A stretch of 33,659 nt of DNA from Azohydromonas lata NBRC 102462 (GCF_001571085.1 NZ_BCTC01000072.1:1-33659); one strand, 5' to 3'; numbered from the stretch's first letter, positions 17,032 to 25,651 are shown. A program made the numbers and translations. Notes: generated by a model not told the origin, from the sequence alone.

Positions 17032-18327
17032 TCAGGCCACGGCGTCGAAGCTGGCGTCGATGATGCTCAGGCCTTCGCGCAGCAGCTCGTCGGAGGCCGT
17101 GAGCGGCACGAGGATGCGCAGCACGTTGCCGTAGGTGCCGCAGGACAGCAGGATGAGCCCGCGGCGGCAGGCCTCGGCCACGATGCGGCGGGTGAGGTCG
17201 GCGTCCGGCGCGCCCTGGGCGTCCACCAGCTCCACGGCGACCATGGCGCCCAAGCCGCGCACGTCGGCGATCTGCGCGCGGCGCGAGGCCATGTCGCGCA
17301 GGCCCTGCGTGAGCAGCTCGCCCACGTCGCGGCTGCGCTGCAGCAGCTTGTCGCGCTCGAAGGTCTCGATCACGGCCAGCGCCGCGGCGCAGCCCAGCGG
17401 CGAGCCCGCGTAGGTGCCGCCCAGGCCGCCGGGGCCGGGAGCGTCCATCACCTCGGCGCGGCCCACCACGGCGGACAGCGGGAAGCCGCCGGCCAGCGAC
17501 TTGGCCAGGGTGACGAGGTCCGGCGCCACGCCGGCGTGCTCGATGGCGAAGAAGGTGCCGGTGCGGCCCGCGCCGGTCTGCACCTCGTCGGCGATGAGCA
17601 GGATGCCGTTGGCGTCGCACAGCGCGCGCAGCCGGCGCAGCAGCTCCGGCGGCGCGACGTTGAAGCCGCCCTCGCCTTGCACGGGCTCGATGATGATGGC
17701 CGCCACGCGGTCGGCTTCCACGTCGTTCTTGAACAGCGCTTCGATGGAGGCGATGGCGTCGTCCACCGTCACGCCGGCGCGCTCGTTGGGGAAGCGGGCG
17801 TGGAAGATTTCACCGGGGAAGGGACCGAAGCCCGTCTTGTACGGCGCGACCTTGCCGGTGAGGCCCAGCGTGAACATGGTGCGGCCGTGGTAGCCGCTGC
17901 CGAAGGCGATGACGGCCGAGCGCTTGGTGTAGGCGCGGGCGATCTTGACGGCGTTTTCCACGGCCTCGGCGCCGGTGGACAGCAGCAGCGTCTTCTTGGC
18001 GAAGTCGCCGGGGGCCATGGCGTTGAGCTTCTCGGCCAGCGCCACGTAGGGCTCGTAGGCCACGACCTGGAAGCAGGTATGGGTGTAGCGCTCCAGCTGG
18101 GCCTGCACGGCGGCGATGACGTCGGGGTTGCGGTGGCCGGTGTTGAGCACGGCGATGCCGCCGGCGAAGTCGATGTAGCGGCGGCCTTCCACGTCCCAGA
18201 TCTCGGCGTTCTCGGCGCGGTCGATGAAGACGTGGTGCGCCTGGCCCACGCCGCGGGGCACGGCCGTGGCACGGCGGGCCATCAGCGCGGCATTGGTGGA
18301 AGCGGAGGCGGCAATGGCGTCAGACAT
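17032..18327 (-). CDS. gabT: 4-aminobutyrate / 5-aminovalerate aminotransferase
   Basis: A 431-residue PLP-dependent class III omega-aminotransferase. It transfers the terminal amino group of GABA or 5-aminovalerate to 2-oxoglutarate, giving succinic or glutaric semialdehyde. Visible: GGIAVLNTGHRNPDVIAAV, STGAEAVENAVKIARAYTKR, AFGSGYHGRT, IIIEPVQGEGG (Glu213 switch region), ADEVQTGAGRTG with Asp247, and the PLP lysine Lys276 in LAKSLAGGFPLSAV. It is the first gene of the minus-strand operon and is read away from the MocR-type regulator at 18463. The glutaryl-CoA dehydrogenase directly downstream favours 5-aminovalerate (DavT role); the GbuA-like hydrolase favours GABA. Many enzymes of this family take both. 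Confidence 0.92.
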   Translation of the reverse strand: MSDAIAASASTNAALMARRATAVPRGVGQAHHVFIDRAENAEIWDVEGRRYIDFAGGIAVLNTGHRNPDVIAAVQAQLERYTHTCFQVVAYEPYVALAEKLNAMAPGDFAKKTLLLSTGAEAVENAVKIARAYTKRSAVIAFGSGYHGRTMFTLGLTGKVAPYKTGFGPFPGEIFHARFPNERAGVTVDDAIASIEALFKNDVEADRVAAIIIEPVQGEGGFNVAPPELLRRLRALCDANGILLIADEVQTGAGRTGTFFAIEHAGVAPDLVTLAKSLAGGFPLSAVVGRAEVMDAPGPGGLGGTYAGSPLGCAAALAVIETFERDKLLQRSRDVGELLTQGLRDMASRRAQIADVRGLGAMVAVELVDAQGAPDADLTRRIVAEACRRGLILLSCGTYGNVLRILVPLTASDELLREGLSIIDASFDAVA

Positions 18328-18389
18328 GGCGGATTTCGGGGCGACGTTGCAAGGTCGCCCACTCTAGGAGCCATGCGGGGCCTCTACCA

Positions 18390-18436
18390 TGTACAGCCCT
18401 TGCGGCGCTGTACTGGCCGCCGGGCCGATACAGCGC
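18390..18436. promoter_or_regulatory. Candidate MocR operator in the divergent gabT-mocR region
   Basis: Three related sites: TGTACAGC at 18390-18397, GCTGTACT at 18407-18414 (inverted) and GATACAGCGC at 18427-18436 (direct with the first). MocR/GabR proteins commonly bind paired short sites in the divergent region that they share with their target. The third site lies 27 bp upstream of the regulator's start codon. I cannot place the promoters with certainty. Confidence 0.55.
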
Positions 18437-18462
18437 AGTCCGTTTGACCGGTTCACCTTGCC

Positions 18463-19857
18463 ATGCTCGACCTCCAGCCCCGCTCCTCCGTCCCCTTGGT
18501 CACCCAGATCGTCGAGGGCTACCGGCGGCTGATCGAGTCGCGCGCGCTGCGCCCGGGCACCAAGGTGTCGTCGGTGCGCCAGTTCGCCGCGGCTCACGAG
18601 GTGAGCGTGTTCACCGTCGTGGAAGCGTATGACCGTTTGGTGGCACAAGGCTGGCTGGTCTCGCGCCCGCACCAGGGCTTTTTCGTGCGCCAGCGCCTGC
18701 CGCAGGCCCAGGACGGCGCCGCGGAGCGGCCGGGCTCCGGCTTCGACGGCATGTGGTACATGCGCAAGATCTTCGAGCACCGCGACCTGCGCATGAAGCC
18801 CGGCTGCGGCTGGCTGCCCGGGGACTGGCTGTTCGAGGACGGCATGCGCCGCGCGCTGCGCCAGCTCGCCACCGAGCCCATAGACATCACGGGCTACGGC
18901 CATCCCAAGGGCTACACCGAGCTGCGCCGGCTGCTGTGCACCCAACTGGCGGAGCAGGAGATCACGGTGCCGCCGGAGCAACTGCTGCTCACGCAGGGCT
19001 CCAGCCAGGCGCTGGACCTGGCCGCGCGGCGCCTGGTGCGCGCGGGCGACGCGGTGCTGGTGGACGAGCCGGGCTACTCCAACCTGATGTTCATGCTGCG
19101 GCTGCAGGGCGCGCGCCTCATCGGCGTGCCGCGCACGCCCACGGGCTGGGACCTGGCGGCCCTGCAGTCGCTCATCCAGGAGCACCGCCCGCGCGTGTTC
19201 TTCACGCAGCCGCGGCTGCAAAGCCCGACGGGCTCCATCGCGCCGCTGGCGCAACTGCACCGGCTGCTGCAACTGGCCGAGGCGCACGACATCACGCTGG
19301 TGGAAAACGACATCTACGCCGAGCTGGACCCGGAGCCGCGCGCCTCGCTGGCCAGCCTGGACCAGCTCCAGCGCGTGGTGCACATCGGCAGCTTCTCCAA
19401 GACCATCTCGCCCAACCTGCGCGTGGGCTGGCTGGCGGCCAACCCGGACCTGATCGAGGACCTGGGCCAGCTCAAGATGGTGTCGGGGCTCACGTCCTCG
19501 GAACTGAACGAGCGGCTGGTGTACGGGGCGCTGACCGATTCGCGCTGGCGCAAGCACCTCAAGAGCCTGCGCGAGCGGCTGGCGGTGGCGCAGCAGCACG
19601 TGGCGCAGCGGCTCACGGACATCGGCTTCGAGCTGTTCGCCGAGCCCGGCTGCGGCCTGTACCTGTGGGCGCGGCACCCGGACATCAGCGACAGCGGGGA
19701 GCTGTCCAACCGCGCGGCGGCGGAAGGGATCATGCTGGGCCCGGGCCACCTCTTCATGCCGGAGCTCGCACCCAGCCCCTGGCTGCGCTTCAACGTGACC
19801 TTTTGCAGCGACGAGAAGCTGTTTGCCTTCCTGGAGGCGCAGCGGCGCGGCATTTGA
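18463..19857 (+). CDS. MocR/GabR-family transcriptional regulator (GntR HTH fused to aminotransferase-like domain)
   Basis: A 464-residue regulator. Residues 1-75 are a GntR-type winged helix (PLVTQIVEGYRRLIESRALR, PGTKVSSVRQFAAAHEVS, ..VEAYDRLVAQGWLVSRP..). A linker follows, then from about 105 a fold-type I aminotransferase domain: GYGHPKGYTELRRLL, LLTQGSSQALDLAARRL, DEPGYSN, LQSPTGSIAP, ENDIYAELD and GSFSKTISPNLRVGWLA, where Lys313 is positioned to bind PLP. Such proteins bind PLP plus an amino acid and switch an adjacent, divergently read operon. Here that operon is gabT-gcdH-CoA transferase-importer-gbuA, so GABA, 5-aminovalerate or a related omega-amino acid is a reasonable inducer. ATG 18463 gives the standard family N-terminus; its ribosome site is weak. 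Confidence 0.93.
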   Translation: MLDLQPRSSVPLVTQIVEGYRRLIESRALRPGTKVSSVRQFAAAHEVSVFTVVEAYDRLVAQGWLVSRPHQGFFVRQRLPQAQDGAAERPGSGFDGMWYMRKIFEHRDLRMKPGCGWLPGDWLFEDGMRRALRQLATEPIDITGYGHPKGYTELRRLLCTQLAEQEITVPPEQLLLTQGSSQALDLAARRLVRAGDAVLVDEPGYSNLMFMLRLQGARLIGVPRTPTGWDLAALQSLIQEHRPRVFFTQPRLQSPTGSIAPLAQLHRLLQLAEAHDITLVENDIYAELDPEPRASLASLDQLQRVVHIGSFSKTISPNLRVGWLAANPDLIEDLGQLKMVSGLTSSELNERLVYGALTDSRWRKHLKSLRERLAVAQQHVAQRLTDIGFELFAEPGCGLYLWARHPDISDSGELSNRAAAEGIMLGPGHLFMPELAPSPWLRFNVTFCSDEKLFAFLEAQRRGI

Positions 19858-19875
19858 CGCCGCGCCGGCCGCCCG

Positions 19876-19891
19876 CCCGCCGCGCGGCGGG
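19876..19891. terminator. GC-rich palindrome between convergent regulator and ggt genes
   Basis: CCCGCCGCGCGGCGGG is a perfect 16-bp palindrome in the 52-bp gap between two converging genes. It may act as a bidirectional transcription stop, but it has no T run on either strand and no loop in its perfect form. Confidence 0.35.
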
Positions 19892-19909
19892 AGCAAGCGT
19901 TTGCCGCGC

Positions 19910-21814
19910 TCAGGGCGCCAGCAGGTCGCCCAGCCAGGCCAGCAGCGGCTTGCTGCGCGGCAGCGTGATGACGGTGCCCTCGCGCCGCGCGTCGGCGCCG
20001 CCGTAGTAGCGGCCGGTGGACGGGTCCACGCCCACGGCCTGCACCGCGCCGATGTCGGTGAGGCTGACCGTGTAGCCCAGGGCCTTGAGGCCGTCTATCG
20101 TCGCCTGCGGCATGCCCAGCTCCGTGCTGATGGAGGGGCCCGCGCCGGTGACGGCCAGCCGCCGGGCGTCAATGGCCTGCTGCAGCGGCATCTTGTGGTC
20201 TATGAGATTGAGCGTGACGTTGAGCACCGAGCTGATGATGGTGGAGCCCCCCGGCGAGCCGTAGGCCAGCAGCGGCTTGCCGTCAGCCGTGAAGATCATG
20301 GTGGGCGTCATGCTGCTGCGCGGGCGCTTGCCGGGCTGCACGTCGTTGTAGCCGCCCTCGCCAGTGACGGGGTTGGTGGTGGGCGCGAGGTTGAAGTCGG
20401 TCAGCTCGTTGTTGAGCAGGAAACCATGGTTGCGCAAGCTGCCGTCGGCGCGCTTGTAGCCCGCGAACACGCCAATGCCATGCGAGGACTCGATGGTGTT
20501 GGTGTAGGAGACCATGTTGCCCTGCCGGTCCATCACGGCAAAGTGCGTCGTGGTCTCGCCGGGGCCGTTGACGGGCTCGGCCACGGCCAGGTGGAGGTTG
20601 GACTGGGCTTGGGCGGTTTCGTAGGGGCGCGGGTCGCCGAAGGTGGGCGTGGGCAGGAGCTGGCCCGGGACGATGGGCGCGCCGCGCAGGCCCACGTAGG
20701 TGCCGTTGAGCAGGCCGCGGCCCGGCACGGAGACGAAGTCGGCGTCGCCCATCCACACGGCGCGGTCGGCGAAGGCGGTGCGCAGCGCGTCGGCCATGAC
20801 GTTGGCGGTCTTGAGCGCGCCGAAGCCGTAGCCCTGGGCCGTGTCGCCCAAGGGGAAGCGCTCCAGCATCTTGAGCACCTGCAGCATGGTCAGCCCGCCT
20901 GAGGACGGCGGCGACATGGCCTTGATGACGTAGCCGCGGTAGGTGCCCTGCACGGGCTGGCGCAGCGCGGGGCTGTAGGCGGTCAGGTCCGCGTAGGTCA
21001 TGCTGCCGCCCTTGCCGCCGGCGGCCTGCGGGCGGTTGAACTGCTGCCCCTCCACGATGCCCCTGGCGATGTCGCAGCCCTTGGCGGGCATGTAGCGGTA
21101 GAAGCAGTCGGGGCCGTGGGCGGCGATGAGGCGCAGCGTGCCGGCCAGGGCCTCGTTGCGGACCAACGAGCCCACGGCCGGCGGCTGGCCGCCGGGGCAG
21201 AAGAAGGCGGCCGTCTCCGGCGAATTCAGCGCCCGCGGGTTGCAGGCCACGGCCGGGTCGGCGTAGCGCGGTGTCGCTTCAAAACCCTTGGCGGCGAGCT
21301 TGATGGCGGGCTGCAGCACGCGGCCCAGCGGCATGCTGCCCCAGCGCTGCAGCGCCAGCGCCGTGCCCGCCACCATGCCCGGCACGCCCACGGCCACGCC
21401 CTGCAGCGAGGGATTGGGCACGCCCACGAACATGTCGGCCGTGGCGCCGGCAGGGGCCTTCTCGCGGCTGTCGATGTAGAAGGTCTGCCCCGAGGCGGCG
21501 TGGTGGATCATCATGAAGCCGCCGCCGCCCATGCCTGCGGATTGCGGCTCCACGACGTTGAGCGCATAGGCGATGGCCACGGCCGCGTCTATGGCGTTGC
21601 CGCCCTTTTCCAGCACCTGCGCGCCGGCCTCGGCGCCATAGGGGTTGGCCACGGCCACCACGCCCTGCTGCTTCCACGCCGCCAGCCGCGGCAGCTCGCC
21701 CAGGGACACCGGCCCGCCCGCATGGGCGTGCACCGCGCCGAGAGCGACACAGGCCAGCAGCACCGCGCGCGGCAACAGGCGCAAAGGCATGCACAGGGGC
21801 TTACACGTCGTCAT
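19910..21814 (-). CDS. ggt: Gamma-glutamyltranspeptidase precursor, periplasmic
   Basis: A 634-residue precursor that is exported and self-cleaves into large and small subunits; it hydrolyses or transfers the gamma-glutamyl group of glutathione and similar compounds. The N-terminus has a signal peptide (RLLPRAVLLACVALGAVHAHA, about 12-32). The large subunit includes NPYGAEAGAQVLEKGGNAID, ALNVVEPQSAGMGGGGFMM and the Arg of DSREKAP. The small subunit should begin at Thr422 of TTHFAVMD, the catalytic nucleophile, followed by GNMVSYTNTIESSHGIGV, RPRSSMTPTM and YGSPGGSTIISSV. ATG 21814 is chosen for its GAGGAG at good spacing; the longer frame to 21925 has no support. It is preceded by 175 bp without a gene and converges on the MocR-type gene. 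A link to the catabolic cluster (release of gamma-glutamylated amines) is possible but not shown. Confidence 0.95.
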   Translation of the reverse strand: MTTCKPLCMPLRLLPRAVLLACVALGAVHAHAGGPVSLGELPRLAAWKQQGVVAVANPYGAEAGAQVLEKGGNAIDAAVAIAYALNVVEPQSAGMGGGGFMMIHHAASGQTFYIDSREKAPAGATADMFVGVPNPSLQGVAVGVPGMVAGTALALQRWGSMPLGRVLQPAIKLAAKGFEATPRYADPAVACNPRALNSPETAAFFCPGGQPPAVGSLVRNEALAGTLRLIAAHGPDCFYRYMPAKGCDIARGIVEGQQFNRPQAAGGKGGSMTYADLTAYSPALRQPVQGTYRGYVIKAMSPPSSGGLTMLQVLKMLERFPLGDTAQGYGFGALKTANVMADALRTAFADRAVWMGDADFVSVPGRGLLNGTYVGLRGAPIVPGQLLPTPTFGDPRPYETAQAQSNLHLAVAEPVNGPGETTTHFAVMDRQGNMVSYTNTIESSHGIGVFAGYKRADGSLRNHGFLLNNELTDFNLAPTTNPVTGEGGYNDVQPGKRPRSSMTPTMIFTADGKPLLAYGSPGGSTIISSVLNVTLNLIDHKMPLQQAIDARRLAVTGAGPSISTELGMPQATIDGLKALGYTVSLTDIGAVQAVGVDPSTGRYYGGADARREGTVITLPRSKPLLAWLGDLLAP

Positions 21815-21989
21815 GTTCCAACTCCTCGTGAACTGTGATGACGCCCTGGGCGGCCATCGAGGCGGCCGCCCGCGGCGGGCAGTCACTTTGCCAGCGGGGA
21901 GTTGGACTGAAGGCCCTGCGCCCACGCCCAGATGCGGGCGGCAAGGGCGCGGCGCAAAGTGCTAGGCAGGCGGGCGTGGCGGGCCGGCT

Positions 21990-23261
21990 TCAGTCCGCTT
22001 CAGCGCCGCCAGCGGTTGCGCCGGCAACCGCCTCGGCCGGCTCGTCCTGTGGCGACAGCCGCTGCGCCGCCTCGCGCAGGCCGCGCAGCAGCCCGGCGGC
22101 GCTGGGCTTGTCCACGAACACGCACTGCTTGCCGGTGCGCTTGCAGTGGTCCTTCACGCGCCAGTAGGCGCCGTGGCTGATGCAGCCGGCCTGGCAGATC
22201 ACCAGGTCCGCCGCCGCGAGGCTGGACTCCAGCCGCGCCGCGCTCTCCTCCTCGCCGCCGTCGTGGTGCAGGAACTGCCCGCCGCTGCGCTCCACGAGCT
22301 GCCGGTACACCGGCACGCTGGCCGAGCGGCCACCCACGCACAGCACGGCCTTGTCGTCCAGCCGCGGCGGCACGGGCAGCGGCGTGACGCGCTCGTCGCA
22401 GGCGGCGGCGGCTGCGGGCTGCGGCACGGCGGGTTCGGCCGGACGAGCCACCGTCGCCGCTGCCTGCGCCAGGCGCCGCTCCAGCGCCTCTATGCGTGCG
22501 CGCTGCCGCGTGAGCTGCTCGGCTTGGGCGCGGCGCGTGGGCAGGTCCGGCAGCCCCAAGCGCAGCTCGTCGACTTCGGCGCGCAGCGCCTGCAGCTCGG
22601 TGTCGCGCGTGATCAGCGCCGCGCGCAGCCGCACCAACTCCGCGGCCTGCTGCTCGATGACGGCCGCGCGCTGCGCCAGCGCCTGCGTGCTGCGCTGCTG
22701 CGCCGCGGCCAGCTCGCGCACCAGCACGCCGTGCTCGCGCGCCAGCTCGGCAAAGCGCGCGCGGTCCACGCGCTCGGCCGCGCCCACCTGGTGCTGCAGC
22801 ATGTGCACGTCGCGCAGCACGCGCTCCTCCAGCACGGCGTCGCAGCGACCGTGCGTGAGCGTGGACCAAAAGGCGGCGGGCACGGCCTCGCCCAAGCGCA
22901 ACTGCGCCTGCCACCACTGCGCCAGCGCCTCGGTGCTCTTGCAGCGCGCCGCGGCGCCCAGGGCCAGGGCGAAACGCTCGTCGAGCTCGCGCTGCAGCCG
23001 CTCGGCCAGCGGCGTGCGGGCCTTGGACTCGGTGATGGCGGCGCAGTGCAGCTCGTAGTCGTCCGTGGGCAGGGTCCCGCCCACGGCCTTTTCCGCCACG
23101 CGGCGCAGCAGCGGCAGCGGCACGCACACGCCAATCACCGGGCAGTAGGCGGTGGGCGCCAGGTCCCACAGGCGGCGGCGGCGCGAGCCGCGGCCGAACA
23201 TCACCGCGTTGGCGGCCTGCGCGTGCTTGCAGGGCAGGCCCGGGCGTTCTTCAGCGCACAT
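21990..23261 (-). CDS. DUF2325 domain protein with central coiled coil
   Basis: A 423-residue cytoplasmic protein. Residues about 1-60 contain a CKHAQAANAVMFGRGSRRRR segment and a hydrophobic patch; about 85-165 are helical. A long Ala/Glu/Arg/Leu heptad-rich region (about 165-265, ELAAAQQRSTQALAQRAAVI and similar) is a predicted coiled coil. A Pro/Ala linker leads to the C-terminal DUF2325 domain (about 300-400): VLCVGGRSASVPVYRQLVER, FLHHDGGEEESAARLESSLA, ADLVICQAGCISHGAYWRVK and HCKRTGKQCVFVDKP. The conserved Cys and His suggest metal or redox chemistry, but the biochemical role is unknown. ATG 23261 has GAGGAGG 7 nt upstream. It is 12 nt after the small CxxC gene and, through it, under a Fur-type promoter, so an iron-responsive role is inferred. 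Confidence 0.85.
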   Translation of the reverse strand: MCAEERPGLPCKHAQAANAVMFGRGSRRRRLWDLAPTAYCPVIGVCVPLPLLRRVAEKAVGGTLPTDDYELHCAAITESKARTPLAERLQRELDERFALALGAAARCKSTEALAQWWQAQLRLGEAVPAAFWSTLTHGRCDAVLEERVLRDVHMLQHQVGAAERVDRARFAELAREHGVLVRELAAAQQRSTQALAQRAAVIEQQAAELVRLRAALITRDTELQALRAEVDELRLGLPDLPTRRAQAEQLTRQRARIEALERRLAQAAATVARPAEPAVPQPAAAAACDERVTPLPVPPRLDDKAVLCVGGRSASVPVYRQLVERSGGQFLHHDGGEEESAARLESSLAAADLVICQAGCISHGAYWRVKDHCKRTGKQCVFVDKPSAAGLLRGLREAAQRLSPQDEPAEAVAGATAGGAEAD

Positions 23262-23273
23262 GCCAAGGCCTCC

Positions 23274-23528
23274 TCAATGCCAGACGGCCGCCGCAGCGGC
23301 AGGGTCACCTTCCACACAGGCCTGGACGCCGGCCTGCCGTGCCCGCTGGGCCGACTGCAGCAGCACGGCCAGGTCCGCAAACGCCTCGTGCGTGAGCCGC
23401 AGCGTCAGCGGCCCAACCTGCAGGTGCATCTGGCGGCAGTGCTCGCACACCAGCACCTGTCCGACGGCGGACTGCGCCAGCGGCCGCGGCTCGCAGCCGC
23501 TGCTGCGCTCGGGTCGGTCTTGATCCAA
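23274..23528 (-). CDS. Small CxxC protein, first gene of a Fur-type operon
   Basis: An 84-residue protein that I cannot name. It begins at TTG 23528, which is supported by AGGAGA six bases upstream and by no better start. The core reads VLVCEHCRQMHLQVGPLTLR, with a CEHC pair and a nearby His that could bind a metal, followed by an amphipathic helix (THEAFADLAVLLQSAQRARQ). It precedes the DUF2325 gene by 12 nt and directly follows a promoter with a palindromic Fur-type box, so the pair is likely cotranscribed and derepressed in low iron. No signal peptide or membrane segment is visible. Confidence 0.75.
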   Translation of the reverse strand: MDQDRPERSSGCEPRPLAQSAVGQVLVCEHCRQMHLQVGPLTLRLTHEAFADLAVLLQSAQRARQAGVQACVEGDPAAAAAVWH

Positions 23529-23573
23529 ATCGGCTCTCCTTGTTCGCCAAAGGCTCGTTGGTGGGCACTTTAT

Positions 23574-23624
23574 TGCGAACGATTCGCATTTGCAATGCTA
23601 GACGATGATGGCGATTCGGGTCAA
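23574..23624 (-). promoter_or_regulatory. Sigma-70-like promoter with palindromic Fur-type box
   Basis: On the minus strand TTGACC (23619-23624) and TAGCAT (23595-23600) are separated by 18 bp, a good -35/-10 pair. Just downstream, overlapping the expected transcription start, TGCGAA-CGA-TTCGCA (plus-strand 23574-23588) is a perfect 6-3-6 inverted repeat inside TTGCGAACGATTCGCATTTG, which resembles betaproteobacterial Fur boxes. A repressor bound there would block RNA polymerase. It precedes the small CxxC gene by 46 nt. Confidence 0.7.
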
Positions 23625-24400
23625 GCCGGCAGCCGTGGCCGGCGATCGCGGCCGTGCGAACGGTGTTCCGGCATGCCTGGCCCATTGAACATACCGACCG
23701 GAATATTTTGCCGGCCTGTCATCGACAAACCTTTTCGTTGCTCCCTTGCCGCGAAGCTTTAAAACCGGCCTTCGGTATTTACAAGGCCATCGCGCCAATC
23801 GTGCAACCGGGTTTTTCTGATCTATATCAAACACAGTGCCAGGTTACAAACCGACCCAGTGTTCGACGAATGGTTTGCGGCGCGAATGTATCCGTACCGC
23901 CTTTGATGCAGCACAAGCTTTCGACTTCCCGACCGGGAAGCTGCGGGGCTCGGCTGGAGCGTGCCGGCCGCGACGCTCGCACGCTTCAGCCGTTACAGCG
24001 GCAGACCAATGTCCAGAATTTCCCTGCTGTGAAACGGTTTTTTTGAGATGCCGGCCCAGCGTTCCCCAGGGCTGGCCGGTGCCGTGCGCAAGCCGGCACG
24101 GCCCTCGCGCGCATGCGCTGAATACAGCAGGAAGCTGGTGCCAGGGATGGCGTGATCGTTATAAAACCAATGGTTACTAAACACACTGCATCTAACAAAC
24201 ACGTAACTTATGAAGTTTTTCCAGCCGTCGAAATAAAAGGCGTACTGATTAAGAAATCGCGCTCCAAACAGAAATGACAGCGAGTGCGGAATTACATGAA
24301 TATGCCGCCAGGCACTTGCGACGCAAAGGTCGCGGCCTTTTGTGTATTCCGGTACCGGCCCTGAGGGGGGCTGCCCTGAAATAAAGCTGGAATAAGTATC
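23625..24400. other. About 775-bp non-coding region between the Fur-type promoter and the lipoprotein gene
   Basis: Composition is mixed, AT-richer at about 23690-23900 and 24150-24300. The open frames across it (e.g. 23654-24046, 23836-24180) lack ribosome sites and known motifs. Near the right end AAAGG-TCGCGG-CCTTTT (about 24326-24342) could form a hairpin, and CCGGTACCGG is followed by CCCTGAGGGG. The promoter of the lipoprotein gene is presumably here; I cannot pick it. Confidence 0.4.
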
Positions 24401-25588
24401 ATGGAAATCCGTCTGAATATGCGCCCGGCGCTGGCCGGGTCCCTGGCATCGGCTCTGGTGCTGCTTGCAGCCTGCGGCGGCGGTGACGGCACGGTGTCTT
24501 CGCAGTCTTCGTCCATGCCGGCCGCGGTGTCGGCCGCGGGTCTGGACACGGCCCAGGCGCTGACGCCTGGCGACACCCGCGTGAAGTGGCACCCCGGCCA
24601 CTACGTCCAGTTGGGCGCCGGTGCCACGGACGACCTGGTGCAGCGCACGTTCAAGGAAATCTCCTCGCTGTCCAACGTGCGCGGCGTGCAGACGCGCTAC
24701 ATGTGGCGCGACCTGGAGCCGACCAAGGACGGCTACGACTTCAGCGAGATCGACAAGGAGCTGGCCATGGCGCAGGCCGTGGGCAAGAAGCTCTTCATCA
24801 TGGTGGGCACCAAGGTGTTCAGTGCCGGCGGGCGGGCGCTGCCCGACTACATGCACACCGACGAGTACGGCGGCGGCGTGTACCGCATACAGATCGATGC
24901 CAAGGACACCCTGGGCACCGAAGCGACCACGGGCGAGAACATCGCGATGTACGTGCCGGCCGTGCGCGACCGCATGATTGCCCTCGTGACGGCGCTGGGC
25001 CAGCGCTACAACGGCAACAACACCTTCGAAGGCATAGGCTTCAACGAAACCGCGCTGGGCCAGGCCGTGGTGCCGCTCAACAGCACGCAGAAGACCGACT
25101 TCTTCAACAACCTGGCGCTGATGGACGCCGCCGCGCGGCGCGCCTTCCCCAACACGGTGGTGATGCAGTTCTTCAACTTCCCGCGCATCAACATGCCCGG
25201 GCTGGTCAACAGCGCGCTGAACAACGGCGTCTCCTTGGGCGGGCCGGACACCTTCCTCAACGACAGCGAGCTGGAGCTGTCCGCCTACCCGCTGTACGAC
25301 ACGGCCGCGGGCAAGGTCGCCCTGGGCCCCTCGGTACAGGCCGAAAACTACTTCACCACGTATCAAGGCGGCCCCTACGCGCCCCCGGCGGTGACGGATC
25401 TCTACGGCTTTGCCAAGAACAGGCTGCACGCCAACTACATCTTCTGGGCCAAGAACCTGACCGCCCCGCTGTACCCCTACACCAACGTGCTGAACATGTT
25501 CAAGTCGTCCACCTTCCCGAAGGACGCGGCCGGCGGCTTGACCACGACCTGCCCCACGAACTTCGCGTCGTGCACCAACGCGCTCTGA
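24401..25588 (+). CDS. Lipoprotein with TIM-barrel glycoside-hydrolase-like features
   Basis: A 395-residue secreted lipoprotein. The signal peptide ends in a lipobox, LLAAC with Cys25, followed by GGGDG and a Ser/Ala-rich spacer. The body resembles a clan-A glycosidase barrel. It has TRYMWRDLEPTKDGYDFSEI (100-117), the typical early strand and 'if you read it as a journey' segment of GH42/GH5-like enzymes. KKLFIMVGTKVF is strand 3. Asn215-Glu216 in GIGFNETAL is a plausible acid/base pair, and Glu315 in VQAENY is a possible nucleophile. These roles are inferred from position only; I recall no exact family. Start ATG 24401; ribosome site weak (GGAATAA). A strong terminator follows at 25623. 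It is convergent with the Ig-domain lipoprotein gene, separated by about 510 bp. Confidence 0.7.
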   Translation: MEIRLNMRPALAGSLASALVLLAACGGGDGTVSSQSSSMPAAVSAAGLDTAQALTPGDTRVKWHPGHYVQLGAGATDDLVQRTFKEISSLSNVRGVQTRYMWRDLEPTKDGYDFSEIDKELAMAQAVGKKLFIMVGTKVFSAGGRALPDYMHTDEYGGGVYRIQIDAKDTLGTEATTGENIAMYVPAVRDRMIALVTALGQRYNGNNTFEGIGFNETALGQAVVPLNSTQKTDFFNNLALMDAAARRAFPNTVVMQFFNFPRINMPGLVNSALNNGVSLGGPDTFLNDSELELSAYPLYDTAAGKVALGPSVQAENYFTTYQGGPYAPPAVTDLYGFAKNRLHANYIFWAKNLTAPLYPYTNVLNMFKSSTFPKDAAGGLTTTCPTNFASCTNAL

Positions 25589-25622
25589 CGTGTTCTGACG
25601 CGTTCTTTCCTTGCCGCAAGTT

Positions 25623-25651
25623 GGCGGGCCCTGGCGGCCCGCCTTTTTTTT
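25623..25651 (+). terminator. Rho-independent terminator of the glycosidase-like lipoprotein gene
   Basis: GGCGGGCC (25623-25630), 5-nt loop CTGGC, GGCCCGCC (25636-25643), then eight T (25644-25651): a textbook intrinsic terminator 34 bp after the stop codon. Confidence 0.95.

Noticed and set aside
14836-18447. 1203-codon plus-strand open frame
   Set aside because: It is antisense to gcdH, gabT and the CoA-transferase gene, is His/Gly/Arg/Val-rich, and has no domain: a shadow caused by high third-position GC.
22146-23762. 538-codon plus-strand frame opposite the DUF2325 gene
   Set aside because: No ribosome site and Arg/Leu/Gln-rich; the minus strand has conserved DUF2325 motifs.
24110-24400. 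Possible riboswitch or structured leader upstream of the glycosidase-like lipoprotein gene
   Set aside because: Short hairpins (AAAGG-TCGCGG-CCTTTT, CCGGTACCGG) are visible but no known riboswitch consensus could be matched.
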